From Candidatus Hydrogenedentota bacterium (lineage in GTDB: Bacteria; Hydrogenedentota; Hydrogenedentia; Hydrogenedentales; SLHB01), in NCBI GenBank assembly GCA_013359265.1, contig JABWCD010000021.1, positions 1 through 64,000 on the forward strand: a stretch of DNA of 64,000 nucleotides. The letters are read 5' to 3'. The notes below the pieces were generated by a model. That model saw only the letters and a program-made list of their open reading frames with translations. It was not told the origin of the DNA and searched no databases. A program made the translations under genes and the position numbers. The stretch's first letter is position 1. Each line of letters begins with the position of its first letter. Of this stretch, positions 23,307-32,494 are shown in pieces.

Positions 23307-26300
23307 CTATTTCGCCACCGGTTCGGAGATTGAGGCGGCGGCGGGTTTGCGCGCAAACGTTTCGGACAGGTTGACGGCGTAGGTGTAGAGCGTCGGCACG
23401 ACGACGAGCGTCAGTACCGTCGCGAACGTGAGGCCGAAGATGACCGCAACGGCCATCGAACCCCACCATTGCGCGGTTTCGCCGCCGCTCGTCCATTGGA
23501 GGCTTTTGAAATCGAAGCTGATGCCGAGCGCCATCGGCACGAGGCCGAGCGTGGTTGTGCCGGCGGTAAGCATCACGGGGCGGAAGCGGATGATGCCCGC
23601 GTGGACGACAGCGTCTTCGAGGGATTCGCCCCGCGATCGCAATTGGTTGATGAAGTCGAGCAGCACAATTGCGTTGTTTACCACGACGCCCGCCAGGCTG
23701 ATGCAGCCGATGCCCGTCATCAGAATGCCGAAGGGCATATCGCAGATCCAAAGCCCGAGAAATACACCACCGAGCGACAGAACTACGGACGTCATGATGA
23801 CCAGGGTCTGCAGGACCGAATTGAATTGCGCGACGATCACGAGCGCAATAAGCAGCAACGCAATCACAAACGCGCGGCCGAGGAATGACTGCGTCTCTTC
23901 CAGGTCGTCGTTCTCGCCGGTGTACGCCATCGTGTATCCGGCGGGAAGCGCGAAGTCTTCGAGCTTTGCGCGCACGTCTTTGAGCACTTCCGGTGGTTGG
24001 CGGTCGCCCTGCACTTCGGCGGAGACTGTCACCGTGCGTTTACGATCGATTCGCGTGATTCTACCCAGTCCGGCGCCGGGTTCGATGCGGGCCACCGCGG
24101 AGAAGGGTACGGTCTCGCCGGCGAGGTTGGTGAAGCGCATGTTCTCGATGTTCGAGATGTCCTCGCGAAACGATTTCGGGAAGCGCACCATGACGTCGTA
24201 TTCGTCGTCGCCTTCGCGGTACTCGCCGGCCTTGCGCCCGTCAATCGCGGCTTGGACCGTGAGGCCGATGAACTGCGTATTCAGGCCCATTTTCCATGCC
24301 TTTTCGCGGTCGATGATGACCCGGATTTCGGGCTTGCCCTTGCGATAGTCGTCGCGAATATCGGTGAGTTCCGGCATGTCCTTGATCAATTGCTGTACTT
24401 CGCCTGCGAGCGCGGCGAGCGTTTCGTAATCGTCGCCGCTGATCTCGATGTTGATGGGTGGGCCTGTGGGCGGGCCCATCTGCATCTGATCCACGCGCAC
24501 TTGCGCGCCGGTGATCCCCTTGACGGAACTGCGCACCTCCTCGATGATTCTGCTGGGCATTACTTTGGCCTGCGCGAGTTTCGGGAAGTCCAGCGTGACG
24601 CGGCTAAGGTGCGTGCTGTTTCCGCCGCCGCGCATTCCCGCGCCGCCGAGGTCGACGCCCTGCGATCCGACATTTGCGATGACGTTTTCGAGGTTCGGGA
24701 GGTTTGGCTCGAGGAGACGCTCGACGGATTTTACGTATTCGTCCGAGGTTGCGAGGTTGCTGCCTTCCGGGAGTTCGATGTCGATGTCGGCCTGCGGCGG
24801 TTCCGAATCCGGCATGAACTGGACCTGCGCGGTGGCGAAGAATTCGGCGGTGATGGCGATCAGCCCCGTGAATGCCAGCGTGAGCGTTACGCCGCGCCAG
24901 CGCAGCGCCAGGCGCAGGAAGCGTTCGTAGCGTTTGATGATGGGATGCCGTGCGGTGTCCTTGACCTCGAACGGCAGTGGCTTCACACGCATGAACTGAC
25001 CGGCAAGCGCGGGGTTAACTACGAGTCCCACGAAAATCGAGCCCAACAGCGTCGCTATCACGGTGATCGGCAGATAGACCATGAAGTCGCCGAAGATGCC
25101 GGGCCAGAAGAACATGGGGACGAACGCGACGATGGTCGTGGCGGTCGAGCCGATAATCGGCCACGCGACTTCCGCCGTTGCGCGTTTGGAGGCGGTAATG
25201 GAATCCATGCCCTGCTGCATGTGGCGGTAGATGTTTTCGATGACGACAATGCCGTTGTCGACGAGCATGCCGAGGGCGAGCGTGAGGCTGAACAGGACGA
25301 CCATGTTCAGCGTGATGCCGGAGAGGTAGAAGTACGTAAACGCGATGAACATCGAGAGGGGAATCGCGAGGCCGATAAAGAACGAATTCACGAGGCCAAG
25401 AAAAATCATGATGATGGCGATGACGAGGACCAGGCCACTCAGCATGCTGTTCTCGAGATCGTTGACCATATCGCGAATGAAGTCCGATTCATCCCACGTT
25501 ACGGCGACGTCGATCCCCTTCGGAAGGCGCGCGCGCTCGTCATCGAGTACGACCTTGACGTCATCCACGATGCGGATAATGTTCTCGCCGGTGCGTTTCG
25601 ACACGGCTAGCGTAATGGACGGATTGCCATTCACGCGGGAGATCGAGTCGACCTCCTTGAAGCCATCTTTCACAACGGCGACGTCGCGCAGATAGACGGT
25701 GCCGCCAGGCCCCTGCTTGACGACAAGTCCGGTCAATTCTTCCGGCGTGCGGAATTCGCCGGGCGTGCGCATGAGGAATTTCGCCTCGCCGAGGTCCATG
25801 GCGCCGCCCGGAGTGTTGACGTTCTCGAGCACCGTTACTTGGATGAGGTCCGCGGCGGATATGCCGTATTCGGCGACGCGTTCGGGGTCGACCTCGATCT
25901 GGATTTCGCGCTCGACGCCGCCTACCTTCTCGACATCAAGTACGCCCTTGATCGCTTCGATGCGGTCCTCGAAATCGTCGGCGAGTTCGTTGAGCACCGA
26001 CAAGTCCGTGTTGCCCGTGAGCGAAATGACGAGAATCGGGAGCTCGCTCAAATTGATTTCGCTCACGACCGGGTCGTCGGCGTCCTCTGGAAGGTCCTCC
26101 TTGGACTGATCGACTTTGTCCTTGACCCGGCGTAGCGCATCGTCGATCTCCATGTCGGGCACGAACTCGATGACGACCGACGACACGCTTTCGAGGCTTT
26201 GTGACTTGATCTGTTTGACACCCTTGAGGCCGGCAAGCTTGCGCTCGATGGGAACTGTCACCAGCGCCTCGATATCCTCGGGCGAAACGCCTTCGTATCG

Positions 26301-26447
26301 CGTGGAGACGACGATGAAAGGGACGATGACCTCGGGGTTCGACTCGCGCGGCAGCGTGATGTAGGCGTACAGCCCCGTCACGGTCAATATGAGCACCATT
26401 ACGTAGATAGAGACGCGGCGGTCTACCGCGAAATCGACGATTCTCAC
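23307..26447 (-). CDS. RND-family efflux transporter
   Basis: Proton-driven inner-membrane pump of 1046 residues with the usual duplicated architecture: twelve predicted membrane helices and two large periplasmic loops. The first helix follows MRIVDFAVDRR. Helix 4 carries LALGMLVDNGIVVIENIY, with Asp-Asn in place of the Asp-Asp of AcrB, as in many homologues. The class resembles AcrB/MexF-type multidrug pumps more than metal exporters. ATG 26447 overlaps the adaptor stop by four bases (ATGA), so the two are co-translated. No TolC-like outer-membrane gene is in the window, so a channel encoded elsewhere is expected. Confidence 0.95.
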   Translation of the reverse strand: MRIVDFAVDRRVSIYVMVLILTVTGLYAYITLPRESNPEVIVPFIVVSTRYEGVSPEDIEALVTVPIERKLAGLKGVKQIKSQSLESVSSVVIEFVPDMEIDDALRRVKDKVDQSKEDLPEDADDPVVSEINLSELPILVISLTGNTDLSVLNELADDFEDRIEAIKGVLDVEKVGGVEREIQIEVDPERVAEYGISAADLIQVTVLENVNTPGGAMDLGEAKFLMRTPGEFRTPEELTGLVVKQGPGGTVYLRDVAVVKDGFKEVDSISRVNGNPSITLAVSKRTGENIIRIVDDVKVVLDDERARLPKGIDVAVTWDESDFIRDMVNDLENSMLSGLVLVIAIIMIFLGLVNSFFIGLAIPLSMFIAFTYFYLSGITLNMVVLFSLTLALGMLVDNGIVVIENIYRHMQQGMDSITASKRATAEVAWPIIGSTATTIVAFVPMFFWPGIFGDFMVYLPITVIATLLGSIFVGLVVNPALAGQFMRVKPLPFEVKDTARHPIIKRYERFLRLALRWRGVTLTLAFTGLIAITAEFFATAQVQFMPDSEPPQADIDIELPEGSNLATSDEYVKSVERLLEPNLPNLENVIANVGSQGVDLGGAGMRGGGNSTHLSRVTLDFPKLAQAKVMPSRIIEEVRSSVKGITGAQVRVDQMQMGPPTGPPINIEISGDDYETLAALAGEVQQLIKDMPELTDIRDDYRKGKPEIRVIIDREKAWKMGLNTQFIGLTVQAAIDGRKAGEYREGDDEYDVMVRFPKSFREDISNIENMRFTNLAGETVPFSAVARIEPGAGLGRITRIDRKRTVTVSAEVQGDRQPPEVLKDVRAKLEDFALPAGYTMAYTGENDDLEETQSFLGRAFVIALLLIALVIVAQFNSVLQTLVIMTSVVLSLGGVFLGLWICDMPFGILMTGIGCISLAGVVVNNAIVLLDFINQLRSRGESLEDAVVHAGIIRFRPVMLTAGTTTLGLVPMALGISFDFKSLQWTSGGETAQWWGSMAVAVIFGLTFATVLTLVVVPTLYTYAVNLSETFARKPAAASISEPVAK

Positions 26448-27520
26448 TGGAGGGTCTCGGTGACGTTGACCGGTTCGCCGGGGCGCGCGTCGCGTTGGCC
26501 GACGACGATGAGGCGGTCACCCGGTTTCAGACCGGACGTCACGTGCACATTGCTGCCCTGAATGACGCCGACTTCGACCTCGCGCAGTACCGCCTTGCCG
26601 TCTTCCTCGACAAACGCAAACCGCTTGTCGTCGATCAACGCCGTCGAGAAGATGGGAACCGCAATCGCGTCAGGATAGGCCTTGCGCACCAGGTGGGCGC
26701 GGGCGATCATACCTGGCTTCAGGCAATTGTCCGTATTGTCGATCGCGATCTCCGCCTCGAACGTGTGGGTCACGAGGTCGGCGGCAGGCGCGATCAGGTG
26801 AATCGTCCCGTCGAACATGCGATCCGGGATGGCGTCGAGTTGCACGTGTACAACGTCGCCGACCTTGAAATACGGGATGTCGCGCTCCGGGATGCCGATG
26901 CGCACCTTCACCTTGTGAAGTTGCACAATGTTCACCAGCGGCTTGCCCACGTCGGTGAATTCGTCCTGCTCGGAGAATACGTGCGCGACCACGCCGTCCA
27001 TGGGCGACTTTGCCACGCTCTTGCGCAACTGAATTTCCATGGCGCGCAGGTCCGCCTCGGCCACGTCGCGATTGGCCACGGCGCTGTCCTGGTCGCGCGC
27101 GGCGCTCACGCCCTTGTTGGTAAGGTTCTTGACGCGGTCGAATTCCTGCGCCGCCAGGCGCGCCTGGGCCTTGGCTTGCTCGTAGCGCGTCTGCATGGCC
27201 TCGGTGTCGATGCGGAAAAGCTCCTGATCCTTCTTGACCGAATCGCCGGTATCGATGCCTTTCCACTCGACCTTGCCGGCGACCTCCGCGCTGATGGTGA
27301 CGTTTTCCCAACCGTCCACGGTCCCGGTTACCGTGAACTTGTCCTCGAGCAGACCCGTGGCGATGACCTGGACCTTAACATTGGGAACGCGCTGATCGTG
27401 GTTGTTGTTGGCGCGGTTGGCCTCGCGCTCCGCATATTTTGCGGAGGCGCCATAAACGACGAGGCCGCCCAACAATACTATGACCCCGCACAGGGCGGCG
27501 GTAACGACGAACTTCTTCAT
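26444..27520 (-). CDS. RND efflux periplasmic adaptor (membrane fusion protein)
   Basis: 358 residues linking the RND pump to an outer-membrane channel. An N-terminal membrane anchor (about 5-25, VVTAALCGVIVLLGGLVVYG) precedes a lipoyl-like half (ISAEVAGKVEWKGIDTGDSV), a coiled-coil hairpin (about 105-160, MQTRYEQAKAQARLAAQEF), the second lipoyl half (SPMDGVVAHVFSEQDEFTDV) and beta-barrel and membrane-proximal domains. ATG 27520 has GGGGACC upstream. A 19-base palindrome lies about 100 bases upstream of the start. Confidence 0.93.
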   Translation of the reverse strand: MKKFVVTAALCGVIVLLGGLVVYGASAKYAEREANRANNNHDQRVPNVKVQVIATGLLEDKFTVTGTVDGWENVTISAEVAGKVEWKGIDTGDSVKKDQELFRIDTEAMQTRYEQAKAQARLAAQEFDRVKNLTNKGVSAARDQDSAVANRDVAEADLRAMEIQLRKSVAKSPMDGVVAHVFSEQDEFTDVGKPLVNIVQLHKVKVRIGIPERDIPYFKVGDVVHVQLDAIPDRMFDGTIHLIAPAADLVTHTFEAEIAIDNTDNCLKPGMIARAHLVRKAYPDAIAVPIFSTALIDDKRFAFVEEDGKAVLREVEVGVIQGSNVHVTSGLKPGDRLIVVGQRDARPGEPVNVTETLQ

Positions 27521-27619
27521 ACGGTCCCCTTACTGCGGTACCGAGAGCGCGCTTCCCCGCGTGCAGGGCGGTTTGGCGCGAATTGGGCCATTCGCGGTCT
27601 TGACGATGCAACTCGTAAC

Positions 27620-27638
27620 CCGCCGCAAATTGCGGCGG
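27620..27638. promoter_or_regulatory. 19-base perfect palindrome upstream of the efflux operon
   Basis: CCGCCGCAA-A-TTGCGGCGG is symmetric around 27629, in the 386-base divergent region between the efflux adaptor (minus) and the Tat oxidoreductase (plus). It could be a repressor operator for the pump or an RNA stem. No regulator gene of TetR/MarR type is adjacent. The rest of 27521-27906 holds only upstream extensions of the oxidoreductase frame. Confidence 0.4.
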
Positions 27639-27906
27639 CTAGGCACTCCTGACACTAGGATAGTAAAGTTGCGCGCCGATGCGCAACCGGCCCGAACACA
27701 ACAAATCCAAGTTTGTGGCGACGAGACGCTCCGCACGCATGTGTCGGGCCTGCGACGTTGACGCCCGAATCCTCGCGGAGTATGCTCCTTCGTTATGCGT
27801 CCCGCGCCGAATCTGGTGGTTTGCCGTGTATCAACGGCCCGCCGGTGCGGGCCGGGGGTCTTTGGGTGATGGCGCGGCCGCGGGGCCGGCATGGGAGAAC
27901 CACATA

Positions 27907-29286
27907 ATGGACAACAAGAAGTTAACCCGGCGCTCGTTCCTTGCCGGGACAGCGGCGATGACGATTGCCGCCGGGTGTACAACGACGAAGGGCAAGGCGC
28001 CGGCGAAGGTCAGCGTGAAGTCGCCGAGCGAAATGGTGAACTTCGCGGGCATCGGATGCGGCGGCAAGGGCTCGAGCGACGTGCAGGGCGCGTTAGACGC
28101 GGGCTGCAACCTCGTGGCGATGTGCGACGTGGACGAGAAGAACGCGGCGAAATTCTACAGCACCAAGGCGGGCGTCCCGACCTACCGCGACTACCGCGTC
28201 ATGCTCGACAAACACAAGGACATCGACGCGGTCAACGTGTCCACGCCGGACCACATGCACGCGATGATCGCAATTCACGCGATGAAGATGGGCAAGCACG
28301 TGTACGTGCAGAAGCCGCTTGCGCACTCGATCCACGAATGCCGCGAGATGCAGCGCGTCGCCAACGAGATGAAGGTTGCCACGCAAATGGGCAACCAGGG
28401 CCATTGCGGCGACGGTGTCCGCGAGGTGTGCGAACTCATCTGGGCGGGCGCGATCGGCGACGTGAAGAAAGTCGTCACGTGGACCAACCGGCCCATCTGG
28501 CCCCAATCCATCCCTGAACCGCTTCCAGAGGAACCTGTCCCCGAAACGCTCGATTGGGACCTGTGGCTCGGCGGCGCGCCGTTCCGCGAGTACAACCACG
28601 GTTACTGCCCCTTTAACTGGCGGGGCTGGTGGGACTTCGGCTGCGGCGCGTTGGGCGATATGGCCTGCCACATCATGGACCCCGCGAACTGGGCGCTCAC
28701 GCTCGGCGTTCCAACGAGCGTCGAAGTCGCCATGCAGGAAGGCAACAACGCGCAGACCGGACCCGACAAGTCCATTCTCAAATACGAATTCCCCGAGCGC
28801 AAAGGCGAACACGGCAAGATGTTCCCGGCCGTGACCCTCGAATGGTGGGACGGCCGCGATGGCAACAACACGCCGCCGCATCCCCCCGAGATTCCGGCGG
28901 AAATCGGCATCGGCGACAAGGGCAGTGGCAAGAACGGCACGTTGTTCTACGGGAGCAAAGGGTTCCTCACTTGCGAGACGTATGGCGGAAGCCCGCGCCT
29001 GTTGCCGGAGGCCGACTTCGCCAGTTATAAGAAGCCGGAACCGTCGATTCCGCGCCTCGAGAAAGGCGACCCCTACATCGATTGGGTGAAGTCGATCAAG
29101 AGCGGCAAGCCCTCCGCCTCGAACTTCAACTACGCCGCGCCGTTCACCGAGATCATCCTGCTCGGAAACCTCGCGCTCCGCGCCAGTACCAACATCCAAT
29201 GGGACATCCAAAACATGCGAGTCACCAACAGCGAAGAAGCCAACAAACTGGTGACCAAGCAGTACCGCGAGGGCTGGAGCCTGTAA
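27907..29286 (+). CDS. Tat-exported Gfo/Idh/MocA oxidoreductase
   Basis: 459 residues with a twin-arginine signal (KKLTRRSFLAGTAAMTIAAGC). The AAGC end also resembles a lipobox, so the mature protein may be a lipoprotein. The Rossmann fold starts FAGIGCGGKGSSD; the family motif reads VYVQKPLAHSI near residue 137, with Gln in place of the usual Glu before Lys-Pro, common among exported members. The C-terminal sheet domain contains WRGWWDFGCGALGDMACHIMD. Such proteins are abundant in planctomycete-like genomes and thought to act on sugars, substrate unknown. A terminator follows at 29311. Confidence 0.9.
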   Translation: MDNKKLTRRSFLAGTAAMTIAAGCTTTKGKAPAKVSVKSPSEMVNFAGIGCGGKGSSDVQGALDAGCNLVAMCDVDEKNAAKFYSTKAGVPTYRDYRVMLDKHKDIDAVNVSTPDHMHAMIAIHAMKMGKHVYVQKPLAHSIHECREMQRVANEMKVATQMGNQGHCGDGVREVCELIWAGAIGDVKKVVTWTNRPIWPQSIPEPLPEEPVPETLDWDLWLGGAPFREYNHGYCPFNWRGWWDFGCGALGDMACHIMDPANWALTLGVPTSVEVAMQEGNNAQTGPDKSILKYEFPERKGEHGKMFPAVTLEWWDGRDGNNTPPHPPEIPAEIGIGDKGSGKNGTLFYGSKGFLTCETYGGSPRLLPEADFASYKKPEPSIPRLEKGDPYIDWVKSIKSGKPSASNFNYAAPFTEIILLGNLALRASTNIQWDIQNMRVTNSEEANKLVTKQYREGWSL

Positions 29287-29310
29287 TCGTCGCCTACGAT
29301 GCATCTTTGG

Positions 29311-29348
29311 AGCGCGCCCCGTCGAAAGGCGGGGCGCGCTCGCTTTTG
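29311..29348 (+). terminator. Intrinsic terminator after the Tat oxidoreductase
   Basis: AGCGCGCCCCG (29311-29321) pairs with CGGGGCGCGCT (29330-29340) around an 8-base loop and is followed by CGCTTTTGT. The stem is strong and the T run short. It lies 25 bases after the stop codon. Confidence 0.8.
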
Positions 29349-29363
29349 TAGTAAGATCACGGA

Positions 29364-29699
29364 ATGTCGCGGTCCGTGAAATCCCGCGTCGTCGAAGTCG
29401 TGCGCGGGTCCCGAAACGAAGTTGCGGTCTACCAATCCGTCATTGCTGACCCACGCTGTCCGCGCGCCGCGCGGTGGTTGCTCATTGCCGCTGTGGCCTA
29501 CGCGTTGTCGCCCATCGATTTTATCCCCGACTTCGTCCCCGTGTTGGGCCATCTCGACGATATTCTGGTCTTGCCGCCGCTGATTTGGCTGTCGCTGCGG
29601 ATGATCTCGGCCGAACTCGTCGCAGAACACCGCGCGAAGATAATGGGAAGAGATACAACGAGTGTGAATAGTACACGCGCCAATAGTGGGGCGCTTTAG
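29364..29699 (+). CDS. DUF1232 (YkvA-type) membrane protein
   Basis: 111 residues. The core ALSPIDFIPDFVPVLGHLDD is the hallmark of DUF1232, flanked by hydrophobic segments (about 42-57 and 70-82). Family members are small membrane proteins of unknown function, often near stress or transport genes. The start follows the terminator by about 15 bases, so its promoter must be within or just before that hairpin, or it depends on readthrough. No strong ribosome-binding site is seen. Confidence 0.85.
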   Translation: MSRSVKSRVVEVVRGSRNEVAVYQSVIADPRCPRAARWLLIAAVAYALSPIDFIPDFVPVLGHLDDILVLPPLIWLSLRMISAELVAEHRAKIMGRDTTSVNSTRANSGAL

Positions 29700-29701
29700 T
29701 A

Positions 29702-29768
29702 TGCAGGCTATTGGCGCGTTAATGCGCCTGCAACAAACATCCCCCCAGCTTTCGCAGGGGGAATTTAT
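29702..29768. terminator. Hairpins between convergent genes
   Basis: TGCAGGC (29702-29708) pairs with GCCTGCA (29726-29732), and a CCCCC...GGGGG stem (about 29742-29761) follows, then GAATTTATTT. Placed between the convergent DUF1232 and phytanoyl-dioxygenase-like genes, they could end transcription from either side. Confidence 0.5.
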
Positions 29769-30608
29769 TTACTTGTGCCCAAAGAGGCGGCCTGCCTTCG
29801 ACAACACCTGCTCGGTTTTGACGCGAACGTTTTCCTTTGTGCGCGCGCCGAGGTACTTCATGCGGGCGCGCGGGTCGTGGCACGCTTTATAGCTATCCAC
29901 GAACTTCTTCACGGGCTGGCCGTTCTCGCAGGCGATGAAGTACGGCGGCCGAATGTGCGGATCGTAGTAGTCGCACGACATGTACTCGATCACCCACGCC
30001 CATCGTTCATTCTCGGAGTAGTTGCGCGTCGTATAGTGGAGCGTCAGCGACGAAAAAATCAGCACGTCGCCGGGCTGCGACTCGATAAACTCTTCCTTGC
30101 ACGGCTTCACGTCGCAGGAGAGGTGGTTGTCCACCTTGCTGTGCGGCAACAGGCCGAACTTGTGGCTTCCAGGCTGGAGCCATACACCGCCGTTCTGCTT
30201 GTTCATTGGCGTGAGGCCAATCCAGAACTGGAAGTGCATGTCTTTGAGTTTGTTGTACGCGTTGTCCTGATGCCAGGGGAAATCGGACCCTCCCGGGTAC
30301 TTGCCCACGGCTTGGTCCCAACGAATCCAGAATTCCGGTCCGGCAAGTTCCTTCATCACCTCGATGATGCGCGGCTGCGTGGCAAAGTCTTTGAGGTACT
30401 CGGTCTCTCTCGCGATGTTACCGAAGAAGACCATGTTGTCTTTGTTCAGGCAGTGTTCACGCCCCTGCTGCGCGCCTGCCTTCTTGATTTCGGCGAGCAG
30501 TTCGGTCATCTCGTGCGGATCGAAGAAGCTGCGGAGAATCACGAAACCACGTTCGTCGAATTCCTGCTTCAACCCTGTCTTCGGTTCGGCAAGCACGTGT
30601 AAAGCCAT
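29769..30608 (-). CDS. Phytanoyl-CoA dioxygenase (PhyH) family protein
   Basis: 279-residue Fe(II)/2-oxoglutarate-dependent oxygenase fold. The metal triad is visible: PWHQD supplies His113 and Asp115, and SSLTLHYTTRN supplies His191, with a downstream Arg for 2-oxoglutarate. EFWIRWDQAVGKYPGGSDF and the GGVWLQPGSHK segment are typical of bacterial PhyH proteins, whose substrates are mostly unknown. AAAAAGG lies seven bases before ATG 30608. A promoter-like pair is at 30685-30714. Confidence 0.9.
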   Translation of the reverse strand: MALHVLAEPKTGLKQEFDERGFVILRSFFDPHEMTELLAEIKKAGAQQGREHCLNKDNMVFFGNIARETEYLKDFATQPRIIEVMKELAGPEFWIRWDQAVGKYPGGSDFPWHQDNAYNKLKDMHFQFWIGLTPMNKQNGGVWLQPGSHKFGLLPHSKVDNHLSCDVKPCKEEFIESQPGDVLIFSSLTLHYTTRNYSENERWAWVIEYMSCDYYDPHIRPPYFIACENGQPVKKFVDSYKACHDPRARMKYLGARTKENVRVKTEQVLSKAGRLFGHK

Positions 30609-30684
30609 AGCAATACCTTTTTCCAGCGGAATTGCTCCGCGACCGTGAAGGGCAGCCCCCCTCCAGCCTCGAACGCCACGTTCG

Positions 30685-30714
30685 ATAATAAACTATATCG
30701 CGGTCTGCTGACAA
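30685..30714 (-). promoter_or_regulatory. Sigma-70-like promoter of the PhyH gene
   Basis: Reading the minus strand, TTGTCA (30714-30709) and TATTAT (30690-30685) are separated by 18 bases, each matching the consensus at five of six positions. Transcription would start near 30678, about 70 bases before ATG 30608. The remainder of 30609-30936 holds no gene; an AT-rich stretch with short palindromes lies at about 30845-30890. Confidence 0.5.
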
Positions 30715-30936
30715 TGCGCTTGTCGAACAGGCCGACAAGTGAATGAGCAAAGGTTATGCCACAACGGCAAACCCCGGCCAACTTGTCTGGCGGGAACGGT
30801 TTAACGGGGCCATGCTGAACGGCCGCAGACAAGAATTGCTCAAAACTGACAACTAATTAGTCTAGCTAGATAAATTTGTCGTCAGTCTTAACCACGCGAC
30901 GCGATCATTAACTATACAGTGTGCCGTGCGCGAGCG

Positions 30937-31518
30937 TTACTTAGTGACAATTTCCGTCACGGCTTCTTCGATGCACCGGGTCAGGGCTGCATTCATTGCC
31001 TGTGGCAGGGATTCGATACCCGAGGTGGCGAGCGGCTCGGAGGCGGCGATAGTCTTCGCCCAGACCAGTGAGCGGCCAGCCCCCTCGCGCAGTTCGAGCC
31101 GCACCTCGCAGGCCGCCGTCCACGGGGCGGTGTCACGCACCAGGTCGAATTTCCTCAACTGGCCGGTCAGAATCCGATCCGGAATGCCGAGGTCGACCGC
31201 TCGGGCCACGTCTGTGAACCGGCCGCTTGCGATGAGCGCGTCGATGAGCGCGCGTGTGGCCGCGTCGCTTGGAAGCTCGGCCCACTCGACGAGGGTGTAG
31301 ATGCCCAGTTCCGCGCCCTCGCGGTAGACGATGTTCTGCTTGTACGGGCGGGCGGGTTCGAGGGGGCGCACGGCCAGCGACCTGCCCGAGTTTTCCGCTG
31401 CCGCAATCTGCGGTTTCGGTTCGATCGCGTAGCGCAACGGCGGAGACGGCTTGTTCAGGCCAACGCATCCCGCGCACGCCAAGCCCATCGCAAGCACAGC
31501 GAGTAATCGTCGAGTCAT
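30937..31518 (-). CDS. ABC transport auxiliary lipoprotein of an Mla/Pqi-type system
   Basis: 193 residues with a lipoprotein signal ending LACAGC. The body matches the PF03886-type auxiliary component: RSLAVRPLEPARPYKQNIVYREG, a YTLVEWAELPSDAATRALIDAL segment, then the alternating sheet EVRLELREG and a C-terminal helix. Such lipoproteins (PqiC-like) work with MCE proteins to bridge to the outer membrane. It follows mlaD by four bases and closes the operon. Confidence 0.85.
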   Translation of the reverse strand: MTRRLLAVLAMGLACAGCVGLNKPSPPLRYAIEPKPQIAAAENSGRSLAVRPLEPARPYKQNIVYREGAELGIYTLVEWAELPSDAATRALIDALIASGRFTDVARAVDLGIPDRILTGQLRKFDLVRDTAPWTAACEVRLELREGAGRSLVWAKTIAASEPLATSGIESLPQAMNAALTRCIEEAVTEIVTK

Positions 31519-31522
31519 TGCG

Positions 31523-32479
31523 CTATTCCTTTGGCGCGGCGGCCCCGCGCACGTAGGGGTTCTGGTTCAGGGTCTCCGCCAACTGCCGGAACGATTCCAT
31601 CGTTTCGTTCAACTTCTGCGTCGTCTCGTACAGGGCGTGTTGGACGTTGTCCACGGTGTGCGGAATCGAAGACGTCATGTCATTGATCTTCTTTGTCGTC
31701 TGCTCCAACTGGTCCGCGAGCGCCAACAGTTTTGTCTGCATCTTCTCGATGTCGACAGGGTCGATCTTCGCGCGAAGATCAGCAAGGGTATCGTTCGCGG
31801 TAGTACTCAACTTAGACGCGTTGTCCGCGAGCTCGCTGAACTTTTTGATTCCCGGTTTCGCGTCTTCGACGACGCCGTGCAAGTCTTCCTGTACGGTCTT
31901 GAGCGTATCGCGCGCATCGGTAATGAACGCCCGGGCGTCATCGATGAATGGTTTGATCTGATCGATGACTTCCGTGATTTTGCCTTCCGGCATGTCCTTC
32001 AGGCCGTCGTCGATTTTCTTGGCGATTTCGTTGAACGTGTTCATGAGGTCGCCGGCCTGCCCGCTGAACGATTCGATGAGCGATTCGCCGGTGGGAATAA
32101 TCGCGCCGGGCGGCAACAGTTCGCCGGATGGATCTTCGTTCTGCAACGCTACGCACATCGTGCCCGTGGCGAAACTGTAGTATTCGAGGCTTGCCTCGAC
32201 TCCCTGGCGCAGCTTCACCTTGTCCGGCTCGATCAGAATATCGACATACGCCTTGCCGTCGTCGCCGACGTAGATGTTGTCGACAATGCCCACGGGCACG
32301 CCGAGGTACTGCACCATCCCGCCCTTGTAGAGGCCGAGGACCGACTTGTCGAACACGATCGAATAGTGGAGCTTGCTGCCCTGGCGGAACCCGGCCACGA
32401 GCATCAGCCCGCCGGCAATGATTGCGGCGCTCAACAGGAGGAAGACGCCGACCTTCGTTTTTTGTGCGCGTGTCGCCAC
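31523..32479 (-). CDS. mlaD: MlaD-family MCE-domain substrate-binding protein
   Basis: 318 residues. One N-terminal membrane helix (about 9-30, VGVFLLLSAAIIAGGLMLV) is followed by the MCE domain (about 38-115, YSIVFDKSVLGLYKGGMVQY, then VGIVDNIYV) and a long helical, coiled-coil C-terminal tail. The tail is far longer than in E. coli MlaD and resembles the tube-forming extensions of longer MCE proteins. It probably carries phospholipids between membranes, anchored to the permease. It lies 15 bases after mlaF. Confidence 0.9.
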   Translation of the reverse strand: MATRAQKTKVGVFLLLSAAIIAGGLMLVAGFRQGSKLHYSIVFDKSVLGLYKGGMVQYLGVPVGIVDNIYVGDDGKAYVDILIEPDKVKLRQGVEASLEYYSFATGTMCVALQNEDPSGELLPPGAIIPTGESLIESFSGQAGDLMNTFNEIAKKIDDGLKDMPEGKITEVIDQIKPFIDDARAFITDARDTLKTVQEDLHGVVEDAKPGIKKFSELADNASKLSTTANDTLADLRAKIDPVDIEKMQTKLLALADQLEQTTKKINDMTSSIPHTVDNVQHALYETTQKLNETMESFRQLAETLNQNPYVRGAAAPKE

Positions 32480-32494
32480 TGGTCCCCTCTGCCT

